Shown here: positions 1 to 7,161 of the stretch, piece by piece
How positions within the stretch are numbered: the stretch's first letter is position 1
Layout: every line of letters begins with the position of its first letter
Assembly (NCBI RefSeq): GCF_001625365.1
Contig: NZ_LJJF01000001.1
Coordinates: 4,289,001 to 4,353,000 of the forward strand
Length of the DNA stretch: 64,000 bases
Source: Streptomyces sp. MJM8645
GTDB lineage: Bacteria; Actinomycetota; Actinomycetes; Streptomycetales; Streptomycetaceae
Direction: 5' to 3'
Position numbers and translations under genes: made by a program
The notes under the pieces: model-generated
Databases searched by the model: none
What the model saw: only the letters and a program-made list of their open reading frames with translations
What the model was told of the DNA's origin: nothing

Positions 1-671
1 TGGACTACGAGCTCAAGCCCCGCGAGTACGAGCTGAGCGTCGCGCAGACCATCCTCAAGGTGCACTCCCGCGTCGCCGACCTCTACAACCAGCCGATGAA
101 CCAGACCGAGCACCAGCTCCGGCTGACCATCGAGGCGCTGCGCGAGCGCCAGGAACACGAGCTCGTCAACAACCCCGAGTTCGGCCTGCTGGAGAACGCC
201 GCGTACGACCAGCGGATCCAGACCCACTCCGGCCCGCCCACCCCCGACGACATGGACGAGCTGCTCAGCCGCCGCCGCGGCACCAAGATGTTCCTCGCCC
301 ACCCCAAGGCCATCGCCGCCTTCGGCCGCGAGTGCAACAAGCGCGGCCTCGTCCCCGGCACGGTCGAGGTCGAGGGCAAGCACGTCACGGCCTGGCGCGG
401 GGTGCCGGTCTTCCCGTGCAACAAGATCCCGGTCATCGGCGGGCACACCAGTTCGATCATGGCGCTGCGCGTCGGCGAGGACAACCAGGGCGTCGTCGGC
501 CTGCACCAGACCGGAATTCCGGACGAGTACCAGCCGAGCCTTTCGGTGCGGTTCATGGGAATCGACGACAAGGCCGTCATTTCCTACCTGGTCAGCGCCT
601 ATTACTCCGCCGCGATTCTGGTCCCGGACGCGGTCGGCGTCCTGGAGAACGTGGACGTCGCGCAGCGCTAG
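1..671 (+). CDS. Family 2 encapsulin shell protein (5' end outside window)
   Basis: This gene encodes the C-terminal part of a family 2 encapsulin, an HK97-fold protein that self-assembles into an icosahedral protein compartment. The frame is open from base 3, so the true start lies left of the window and only about 222 residues are visible. The segment has recognisable family features: the helix with [20 protein letters not shown], the [22 protein letters not shown] region, and the C-terminal [20 protein letters not shown] stretch. Such proteins are often mislabelled as Crp/Fnr-like because family 2B members, including EshA of Streptomyces griseus, carry a cyclic-nucleotide-binding domain; that part cannot be seen here, so 2A versus 2B is inferred only from the neighbour. 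The next gene is a polyprenyl diphosphate synthase, a known cargo class for family 2B shells. I am sure of the family and unsure of the subtype. Confidence 0.88.
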   Translation, partial: DYELKPREYELSVAQTILKVHSRVADLYNQPMNQTEHQLRLTIEALRERQEHELVNNPEFGLLENAAYDQRIQTHSGPPTPDDMDELLSRRRGTKMFLAHPKAIAAFGRECNKRGLVPGTVEVEGKHVTAWRGVPVFPCNKIPVIGGHTSSIMALRVGEDNQGVVGLHQTGIPDEYQPSLSVRFMGIDDKAVISYLVSAYYSAAILVPDAVGVLENVDVAQR

Positions 672-936
672 GCCCTGTCCGGGCGAGTCTCAACCATTCC
701 GGCCCGGGCGCGCGATATCCGGGCACGCGCCCAGGCCCGGGCACCGGCCGACCGGAGCCGGTCGGAATTCCACGCCGCCCGGCCGGGGCACCCACACCCC
801 GGCCGGGCGGCGCGCCGCGGCACGTCCGGAAAGCGGGCCGGCCGTCGGCCGACCCGGCCACCGACCGGGTCGGCCGACCCACGACCGGCACCTCACACCA
901 GGCCGCCTCACCGCAGGCCGACAGGGGGAGAAACCC
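672..936. other. Encapsulin to cargo intergenic region
   Basis: These 265 bases separate the shell gene from the synthase gene. The synthase frame is open right back through this stretch but has no start codon in it. It holds short GC-rich inverted repeats but no clear terminator, which is compatible with co-transcription. A strong ribosome binding site (GGGGGAG, 6 nt before the ATG) fixes the downstream start at 937. Confidence 0.5.
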
Positions 937-1986
937 ATGACGAGCTCCACACTGGAGCGGGACCACAAAGAGGGGAACGAGGCGGCGGACGTCCTCGCCC
1001 GGGCCCGCAACCTGGTCGACCCGGTCCTGCGGGCCGCCGTCGACTCACTGCCGGGCGCGATGCGCAAGGTCGCCGGCTACCACTTCGGCTGGTGGGAGGC
1101 GGACGGCTCGCCCGCCGACGCCCCCTCCGGCAAGGCGATCCGGCCCGCCATGGTCCTCGCCGCCACCCAGGCACTCGGCGGCACGACCGCCGAGGCCACC
1201 GCCGCGGCCGCCGCCGTCGAGCTGGTGCACAACTTCACGCTGCTCCACGACGACGTCATCGACCGGGACGAGACGCGCCGCCACCGGCCCACCGCCTGGC
1301 GGGTGTTCGGCACCACCGAGGCCATCCTGGCCGGGGACGCCATGCACTCGCTGGCGCTGCGCCTGCTCGCCGAGGACGCCCACCCGGCCGCCCGGAGCTC
1401 GGTCCGCCGGCTCACCGACTGCGTGGTCGAGCTGTGCGAGGGCCAGCAGATCGACTGCGCCTTCGAGCAGCGCAGCGACGTCTCGCTCGCCGAGTGCCTG
1501 GCGATGGCGGAGGCCAAGACCGGCGCCCTGCTCGGCGCCGCCTGCGCGATGGGCGCCCTGTACGGCGGCGGGTCGGAGGAGGCCGCGCAGGCGATGGACG
1601 GCTTCGGCCGGGAGATCGGCCTGGCGTTCCAGCTGATCGACGACCTGATCGGCATCTGGGGCGATCCGGCGGTGACCGGCAAGCCGGTGGGCGCGGACCT
1701 GGTCGCCCGGAAGAAGTCGCTGCCGGTGGTCGCGGCGCTGGGCTCCGGCACCCCCGAGGGGGCCCGGCTCGCCGGGCTGTACGCCCTCGAACGCCAGCTC
1801 AGCCCTGAGGAGTTGGCGCAGTGCGCGGCGTCCGTCGAAGGCGCCGGCGGCCGCGGCTGGGCGCAGGGCGAGTCCTGCGAGCGGATGGCGGCGGCGATGG
1901 CGCAGCTGGCCACGGCCGTCCCGGAGCCGTCGGCGGCCGACGAACTGCTGGTGCTGGCCGAACTGGTCACCCGCCGCAGCCACTGA
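937..1986 (+). CDS. Polyprenyl diphosphate synthase, likely encapsulin cargo
   Basis: This is a class I trans-isoprenyl diphosphate synthase of 349 residues that would condense isopentenyl diphosphate onto an allylic primer. Both magnesium-binding aspartate motifs are present: DDVID at the first site (about residue 106) and DDLIGIWGD at the second (about residue 233), with the GKAIRP substrate loop near residue 65 and a KK pair after the second motif. The first 20-30 residues (MTSSTLERDHKEGNEAADVL) are polar and look disordered, as expected for a targeting segment, although it is short compared with many encapsulin cargo extensions. A GGGGGAG ribosome binding site precedes the ATG by 6 nt. 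Its position directly after a family 2 shell gene is the basis for calling it cargo; product chain length cannot be read from the sequence. A strong terminator follows at 2055-2089. Confidence 0.85.
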   Translation: MTSSTLERDHKEGNEAADVLARARNLVDPVLRAAVDSLPGAMRKVAGYHFGWWEADGSPADAPSGKAIRPAMVLAATQALGGTTAEATAAAAAVELVHNFTLLHDDVIDRDETRRHRPTAWRVFGTTEAILAGDAMHSLALRLLAEDAHPAARSSVRRLTDCVVELCEGQQIDCAFEQRSDVSLAECLAMAEAKTGALLGAACAMGALYGGGSEEAAQAMDGFGREIGLAFQLIDDLIGIWGDPAVTGKPVGADLVARKKSLPVVAALGSGTPEGARLAGLYALERQLSPEELAQCAASVEGAGGRGWAQGESCERMAAAMAQLATAVPEPSAADELLVLAELVTRRSH

Positions 1987-2054
1987 CCGGGCTCGTCCGA
2001 CCGGGCTCGTCCGACCGGGCTGGTCCGGCCGGACTCGGCTGACCGGACTCGTCG
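1987..2054. repeat. Period-14 tandem repeat after the synthase gene
   Basis: The unit CCGGGCTCGTCCGA occurs twice exactly and then in two or three diverged copies directly after the synthase stop codon, leading into the terminator. It looks like replication-slippage sequence in a non-coding spacer. Confidence 0.6.
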
Positions 2055-2089
2055 GGAGTGGGAAGTCGGCCGGTCCGACTTCCCACTCC
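2055..2089 (+). terminator. Strong terminator of the encapsulin/synthase unit
   Basis: A perfect 15-bp stem (GGAGTGGGAAGTCGG paired with its complement) closes on the 5-nt loop CCGGT. There is no T-tract, as is usual in high-GC actinobacteria. It separates the encapsulin unit from the DUF1254 genes. The rest of the 300-nt gap (2090-2286) holds a CCCGCACCCG-type low-complexity run and the likely promoter of the next gene. Confidence 0.7.
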
Positions 2090-2286
2090 GGGCCCGGCGC
2101 CCGCACCCGCACCCGTACCCGTGTCAGCGCCGGTAGCTGGTGGCCGGCGGGCGCCCGGGAAGCGTCGGGCCACCCGACATGCTGACCCGCCCCACCCCGC
2201 ATAGCATCCCCTATGTACTCGTATGTCCCGAATTCCGGTGCGCGCCTGCGCCGCCGGCCTTCCGTGCACTGGGGAGAGCGACGAGC

Positions 2287-3636
2287 ATGGCCAACCCGGC
2301 ACTCGTGGACCCGGCCACGATCCGCGCGACCGCCGCCGAGGCCTGGATCCGTGCCTACCCGATCCTGCAGAACTACCGCACCCTGTACGCGCAGGCACTG
2401 GACGACGCGGACCCGGGGTACGTCGGCGGCTTCGGCGTCTTCCGCCACCGCTCGCAGCCGTTCACCCCGGCCGACACCGACGTCGCCTCCCCCGACAACG
2501 ACACCCCGCACTCCTGGGCCTGGCTCGACTTGCGCGCCGAACCGTGGGTGGTGTCCGTCCCGGCCGCGGACCGCTACTACGTCCTCCCGCTGCACGAACT
2601 CGACACCGTGTACGCCGGGTTCGTCGGTGCCCGGAGCACCGGCCAGGAGGCCGGCGACTACCTGGTGGCCGGCCCCGACTGGCAGGGCGATCCCCCGCCC
2701 GGCATCCGGGGCGTGCTCCGCACCGCCACCCGCCTGGTCGGCATCCTCGGCCGCACCCACCTCACCGGCGACACCCCCGCGGACATCGGCGAACTGAAGG
2801 CCGTCCAGCAGCAGTACCGGCTGCGCCCGCTGCACGAGTACGCCGGCACCCCGGCGCCCGCCCCCGCGCCGGAGCCGGTCTGGCCGGTCTGGCGCGAGGA
2901 GGTGCTGGACACCGTCGAGTTCCTCAGCTTCCTCGACTTCCTGCTCGGCTTCTTCCCGCTCCGCGGGCCCGTCGAGCTGCCGCCCGCCGAGGTCGACCTG
3001 CGCGGCCGCCTCACCGACCTCGGCGTCGACGGGCGCGGCGAGTTCGAGCCCGCCACGCTGCCGATCGAGGTCCGGGCCGAGATCGAGCGCGGCATCGCGG
3101 ACGGCCGCGCACGGCTGGAGCGCGCCGCCGCCGAATCCGAACCCACCACCCCGGCCGCACTCTTCGGCACCCGTGAGCGGATCGGCGGGGACTTCCTCCG
3201 CCAGGCCCTCGGCGCCAGGCTCGGCCGCTACGGGCTGCCCACCGAGGAAGTCTGGTGCGGCGGTTGGGCGGCGGACAGCGCGGGCAACCGGCCGCCGAAC
3301 GCCAGCGACCGCGACTACGCCGTCCGCTTCGGCCCGGACGACCTGCCGCCGGCCCGGTACTTCTGGTCCGCCACCATGTACGCGCTCCCGGACCGCCTGC
3401 TGGTCGACAACACCCTGGACCGCTACGCGATCGGCGACCGCACCCCCGGCCTGGTCCGCGACCCGGACGGCGGGCTCACCCTCCACCTCCGGCACAAGCG
3501 GCCCGCCGACGCCCAGCACTCCGCCAACTGGCTGCCCGCCCCGGACGGCCCGTTCACGGTCGTCGTCCGGCTCCACGGCCCGGACCGGTCCGTCCTCGAC
3601 GGCCGCTGGCACCTCCCGCCGCTCGACCCGAGCTGA
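2287..3636 (+). CDS. DUF1254/DUF1214 domain protein, first copy
   Basis: This 449-residue protein has the two-domain architecture of the DUF1254 (N-terminal) and DUF1214 (C-terminal) family, whose biochemical role is not established. Family landmarks are AYPILQNYRTLYAQAL near the N terminus, the SPDNDTPHSWAWLDL strand in DUF1254, and in DUF1214 the sequence FWSATMYALPDRLLVDN followed by RYAIGDRTPGL and NWLPAPDGPFTVVVRL. Many relatives are exported, but no signal peptide is visible here, so a cytoplasmic location is likely. The ATG at 2287 follows GGGGAGAG at good spacing. It is followed, after a repeat-bearing spacer, by a diverged paralogue in the same direction, so the pair probably forms one transcription unit. 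Function unknown. Confidence 0.82.
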   Translation: MANPALVDPATIRATAAEAWIRAYPILQNYRTLYAQALDDADPGYVGGFGVFRHRSQPFTPADTDVASPDNDTPHSWAWLDLRAEPWVVSVPAADRYYVLPLHELDTVYAGFVGARSTGQEAGDYLVAGPDWQGDPPPGIRGVLRTATRLVGILGRTHLTGDTPADIGELKAVQQQYRLRPLHEYAGTPAPAPAPEPVWPVWREEVLDTVEFLSFLDFLLGFFPLRGPVELPPAEVDLRGRLTDLGVDGRGEFEPATLPIEVRAEIERGIADGRARLERAAAESEPTTPAALFGTRERIGGDFLRQALGARLGRYGLPTEEVWCGGWAADSAGNRPPNASDRDYAVRFGPDDLPPARYFWSATMYALPDRLLVDNTLDRYAIGDRTPGLVRDPDGGLTLHLRHKRPADAQHSANWLPAPDGPFTVVVRLHGPDRSVLDGRWHLPPLDPS

Positions 3637-3655
3637 CCCGAGCTGACCCGCAGCG

Positions 3656-3710
3656 CAGAAATCCGCACCGCAGAAATCCGCACCGCAGGGATCCGCACCG
3701 CAGAGACCGC
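3656..3710. repeat. 15-bp tandem repeats between DUF1254 genes
   Basis: The unit CAGAAATCCGCACCG occurs twice exactly, once as CAGGGATCCGCACCG, and then as a partial copy. It lies in the 98-nt spacer between the two DUF1254 genes, just after a 10-bp direct repeat (AGCTGACCCG twice) that covers the first gene's stop codon. Confidence 0.7.
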
Positions 3711-3734
3711 GCCGACCGGACGAAGGACACCCCG

Positions 3735-5069
3735 ATGAACCACCCCGAGCTGGAGGCCCTGGCCGCCGACGCCTACGTCTACGGCTACCCGATCGTCGCC
3801 GACCTCACCATGGTCGAGCGCTTCTCCCGGGGCGGCCTGGGCACCCTGCCGGCGGCGTCGTTCAACCACTTCAGCCACGCCACCCGGCTGGCCGGGCCCA
3901 AGGACCACTTCGTCTCGGTCAACAACGACACCCTCTACTCGATCGCCCAGCTCGACCTCTCCGAGGGCCCGCAGGTGCTGCGCGTCCCGGACACCGCGGG
4001 CGCCTACTACGTGCTGCAGGTCGTCGGCGCGTGGACGGACAACGTCGCCTACGTCGGCAGCCGTGCCACCGGCACCGGCGAGCAGACCTGGCTGATCGTC
4101 CCGCCCGGCTGGCACGGCACCCCGTCCGACCCGGCCCGGGTGATCGAGGCGCCGACCACGGTGGCGACCATCGTCGGCCGCTTCGCCTGCACCGGGCCGG
4201 ACGACCTCCGCCGGGTCAAGGCCCTCCAGAAGGCCCTCACCCTGGAGCCGCTGGAGCCCGGCGGGCTGGTCGCCGGACTGCCCGAGCCCGATCCGGAGGT
4301 GCCCGAGCGGCTGGCCTTCTTCGAACGGCTTCGGGTCTGGATGCAGGCCTTCCCACCGGCCGGTCCGGACGTCGAGTACCAGCAGCGCTTCGCCCCGCTC
4401 GGCCTGCTCGACGAGGGCACCTCGCCGTACCGTGCGGCCGCCGCGGACTGGACCCTCGCGCTGGCCAAGGGCCTGGCCGCAGGCCGCGAACGGGTCGAGG
4501 ACGCCACCCGCCCGCCCGAGGACCACCCGCCCGGCGAGTGGCGCTCGGCGCTCCACCTGTTCGACTACAACATCGACCACCTGGGCCCCGGCACCCTCGA
4601 CGACCCCGAGTGGCGCATCCCCGACCGCCGCGCCGGCTACCTCAGCCGGGCCGCCGCCGCCCGGGCCGGCCTCTGGGGCAACCACGCCTACGAGGCCTCG
4701 TTCGCGATGACCTACGACGACTCCGGCGGCCGCCCGCTCAGCGGCGCGCACCGCTACACGCTGCGGTTCGACCAGCCACCGCCGGCCGAGGCGTTCTGGT
4801 CCGTCACGATGTACGCGCTGCCGGACTACTACCTGGTGGACAACCCGATCGAGCGCTACACGATCGGCGACCGCACCCCGGGCCTGGTGTACGGCGCGGA
4901 CGGCTCGCTCACCCTGACGCTCCAGCACGAGCAGCCCGAGGACGAGGTGGAGGCGGCCAACTGGCTGCCCGCCCCGGTCGGCGAGTTCCGGCCGATCATC
5001 CGGCTCTACCAGCCGAAGCCGGCCGTGCTGGACGGCAGTTACCGGGTGCCGCCGATCGACCGGAGCTGA
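3735..5069 (+). CDS. DUF1254/DUF1214 domain protein, second copy
   Basis: This 444-residue protein is a paralogue of the preceding gene with the same DUF1254 plus DUF1214 layout. It shows DAYVYGYPIVADLTMVERF at the N terminus, the DHFVSVNNDTLYSIAQLDL core of DUF1254, and a DUF1214 end with AFWSVTMYALPDYYLVDNP, RYTIGDRTPGLVY and NWLPAPVGEF. Its N-terminal half is closer to the common DUF1254 consensus than that of the first copy. There is no signal peptide. The ATG is preceded by AAGGA. It ends 45 nt from the convergent sigma/BACON gene. Tandem duplication and divergence is the simplest reading of the pair; function unknown. Confidence 0.82.
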   Translation: MNHPELEALAADAYVYGYPIVADLTMVERFSRGGLGTLPAASFNHFSHATRLAGPKDHFVSVNNDTLYSIAQLDLSEGPQVLRVPDTAGAYYVLQVVGAWTDNVAYVGSRATGTGEQTWLIVPPGWHGTPSDPARVIEAPTTVATIVGRFACTGPDDLRRVKALQKALTLEPLEPGGLVAGLPEPDPEVPERLAFFERLRVWMQAFPPAGPDVEYQQRFAPLGLLDEGTSPYRAAAADWTLALAKGLAAGRERVEDATRPPEDHPPGEWRSALHLFDYNIDHLGPGTLDDPEWRIPDRRAGYLSRAAAARAGLWGNHAYEASFAMTYDDSGGRPLSGAHRYTLRFDQPPPAEAFWSVTMYALPDYYLVDNPIERYTIGDRTPGLVYGADGSLTLTLQHEQPEDEVEAANWLPAPVGEFRPIIRLYQPKPAVLDGSYRVPPIDRS

Positions 5070-5114
5070 CCGCCGACGCCGCCGGACGCGGACGTCGAGG
5101 GGGACACCGGACGC

Positions 5115-6989
5115 TCAGTGCGGAGCCGGGGTCGCGGTGCCCGTCGGGGTGCCCGAGGGCGGTGGCGAGGACGGGTGCGCGGACGCCGATGCCGATGCCG
5201 ATGCTGACGACGAAGGCGAAGGCGAGGACGACGCCGAGGAGGACGGCGACGGCGAGGGAGCGGAGGACGACGGCGACCCCGACGGGGACGGAGCCGCCGT
5301 GGCCGGCACCGACGGCTGCGGGGAACTGCTCGGCTGCGGGTCCGTCGTGGCCGACGCCGACGCCGATGCCGACGTCCCCGGAGCAGCGGGGGAGGAGGCC
5401 GAGCCGCCCCGGTTGTGCGGTCCGCCCTCCAGGGTGACCACCGCCTGCGAGGGCGGCAGCGCGATCCGGGCGGTCCAGTGTGCGGTGGGCGCGAGGTCCT
5501 CGTCCACGGTGACGGTCACGGTGATCCGCTGGCCCGGTGCGAGGGTGCCGGAGTCGCGGCTGAGCCGCAGCCAGCCGGCGTCCGTCACGGCGTGCCAATG
5601 GATCTCGGTGGTGCCGGAGTCGGTGAGGGTGAGGACGGTCCGGCTGCCGTACTCGGCGGCCTCGACGGTGAGCAGCCCGGCCGGGGCCGGTTCGGCGCCG
5701 CCCGGGCCGCCGCCGGGCGCGGGTGCCTGGCCGACGGCGGGTGCGGGCGCGGCGACCAGGGTCGGACTGCCGATCGGGGTCGCCCCGTGGGCCGGTACCG
5801 GGACCGCCGGGCCCTGGAGAGTCAGCCGTGGAAAGCCGAGGGGCAACGTTTCTGCACCCCCCGCCCCCGCACCCGCCAACTCCATCCCCGGCACCCCCGG
5901 CACCCCCATGCCCGCCGTCGTGCCCGCCGCCGGCCACGGCTTCGACGGCTGCTGCCCGCCCGTCCGCCCGGCCTTCTCCACCCGCACCGTGGACACCGCG
6001 GCCGCCGTCCCCTCCCCGCTGCTCCGGTGCCCCGCCCACAGGGCGACCACCGGCGCCGCCAGGACGGCCGCGAGCACCCCGGTGGTCACCACCCGCCGAC
6101 GCACCGCCAGCGCCCGGCCCGCGTCCGGCGCCCGGTGCCGGGGAAAGCCGCCCTGGTCGAACCGCAGCCCCGACTCGGCCACCGGCGCCGCCCCCGCCCG
6201 CCGCACCGCACCGGCCGCCGACGGCAGGTACGCCGCTCCCTCGCCTCCCTCGCCCGAGGGCACCGGGGCGGGCGCCGGGGCCGGGGCGGGCGCCGCCAGC
6301 AACGGCAGCCCGGACAGCCCCGCCGCGCCCTCCGCCACCTCGCCGGCCACCCGCTCCGCCGTCCCCCGGCAGGTCGGGCAGTCCACCACGTGCTGCACCA
6401 GCTCCCGGCGCAGCGCCGGGCCGAGCACCCAGTCCCGCCAGGACTCCGCCCCGGCCCCGCCGAGCCGGTCCAGCTCCGGGCAGCTGCCCACCCCGAGCAC
6501 CAGCAGCGCCGCCCTGGTCCGGGCCACCTCCGCCTCGGCGGCGGCGAGCAGCGCGCGGGTCCGTTCGAACGGCAGGCCCAGCACCGCCGCCACCTCGTGC
6601 GGGGTCAGCCGGTGCCGGACGGACAGCTCCAGCGCCTCGCGCTGCTCCGGGTCGGTGCCGGCCGCCTCCGGCCAGGCGAGCGAGGCCAGCTCGCGCCGCC
6701 GCCGGGCCGCCTCGGCCTCGGTCGGCTCCGCCGTGGCGTCCCGCCCGGCGCCGTCCGCGAGCCGCCGCAGGCAGCAGTACCGGGCCAGTGAGAACAGCCA
6801 GGCCCGGACCAACCCGGGCTCGGTCAGCCGGGCGCCGTGCCGCCGTGCCAGCTCGCGGGCCTCGCGCAGGGCGCCGGCGGCCGCGTCGTGCTCGCACAGC
6901 ACCGAGAGACAGTAGGTGAACAGGCCGTCCACCTGCCGGTCGTACGCCGCCAGCACGGCGGCCGGCGGCCCTTCAGTACGCGTTGTCAC
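5115..6989 (-). CDS. Single-chain sigma-like / zinc finger / TM / BACON protein
   Basis: This 624-residue protein joins several modules. Residues about 15-180 resemble an ECF sigma factor: a region-2-like stretch with AAGALREARELAR and AWLFSLARYCCLRR, then a region-4-like helix-turn-helix with LTPHEVAAVLGLPFERTRALL. About 35 residues later comes HVVDCPTC, an H-x3-C-x2-C zinc-binding signature of anti-sigma factors. A single membrane helix (VVTTGVLAAVLAAPVVALWA) follows, then a Pro/Ala-rich linker, a BACON-like beta domain (DAGWLRLSRDSGTLAPGQRI) and a roughly 100-residue Ser/Pro/Ala-rich tail that would be extracytoplasmic. The start is the GTG at 6989 (MTTRTEGPP), seven bases after a TACCGT -10 hexamer, so the mRNA may be leaderless. 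It is divergent from radA. It may be a membrane-held regulator or a degenerate sigma domain used for anchoring. Confidence 0.75.
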   Translation of the reverse strand: MTTRTEGPPAAVLAAYDRQVDGLFTYCLSVLCEHDAAAGALREARELARRHGARLTEPGLVRAWLFSLARYCCLRRLADGAGRDATAEPTEAEAARRRRELASLAWPEAAGTDPEQREALELSVRHRLTPHEVAAVLGLPFERTRALLAAAEAEVARTRAALLVLGVGSCPELDRLGGAGAESWRDWVLGPALRRELVQHVVDCPTCRGTAERVAGEVAEGAAGLSGLPLLAAPAPAPAPAPVPSGEGGEGAAYLPSAAGAVRRAGAAPVAESGLRFDQGGFPRHRAPDAGRALAVRRRVVTTGVLAAVLAAPVVALWAGHRSSGEGTAAAVSTVRVEKAGRTGGQQPSKPWPAAGTTAGMGVPGVPGMELAGAGAGGAETLPLGFPRLTLQGPAVPVPAHGATPIGSPTLVAAPAPAVGQAPAPGGGPGGAEPAPAGLLTVEAAEYGSRTVLTLTDSGTTEIHWHAVTDAGWLRLSRDSGTLAPGQRITVTVTVDEDLAPTAHWTARIALPPSQAVVTLEGGPHNRGGSASSPAAPGTSASASASATTDPQPSSSPQPSVPATAAPSPSGSPSSSAPSPSPSSSASSSPSPSSSASASASASAHPSSPPPSGTPTGTATPAPH

Positions 6990-6996
6990 CCGTCCG

Positions 6997-7002
6997 ACGG
7001 TA
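6997..7002 (-). promoter_or_regulatory. Leaderless-type -10 of the sigma/BACON gene
   Basis: TACCGT on the minus strand ends 7 nt before the GTG start at 6989. Confidence 0.45.
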
Positions 7003-7081
7003 GAGACGGCGGGCGGCGTACCTCGGCCATTCGCCGTGTATGTACTTCTTTCGGGTAACAACATCGCCCATCTGTGTGGGT

Positions 7082-7124
7082 TTGGGCCCGGTTCCGGTGG
7101 AGTTCGGGCCCGGTTCCGGCGGAG
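7082..7124. repeat. 22-bp direct repeat upstream of radA
   Basis: Two near-identical copies of TTCGGGCCCGGTTCCGGCGG (with AG following) lie in tandem in the 172-nt divergent region between the sigma/BACON gene and radA. They could be a duplicated regulatory element or slippage. Confidence 0.6.
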
Positions 7125-7148
7125 CAGGGCGTTGTCGGACCCAGGCGC

Positions 7149-7154
7149 TACGGT
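7149..7154 (+). promoter_or_regulatory. Leaderless-type -10 of radA
   Basis: TACGGT ends 7 nt before the radA ATG at 7162 and no ribosome binding site lies between them. Confidence 0.5.
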
Positions 7155-7161
7155 GGGCCGC

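Noticed and set aside
661-936. In-frame upstream extension of the polyprenyl synthase as a long targeting domain.
   Set aside because: The frame is open but has no ATG, GTG or TTG in this stretch, and a strong ribosome binding site sits at the ATG 937.
1045-3612. An 855-codon minus-strand frame opposite the synthase and the first DUF1254 gene.
   Set aside because: Antisense shadow of two clear plus-strand genes with their own ribosome binding sites; low-complexity composition.
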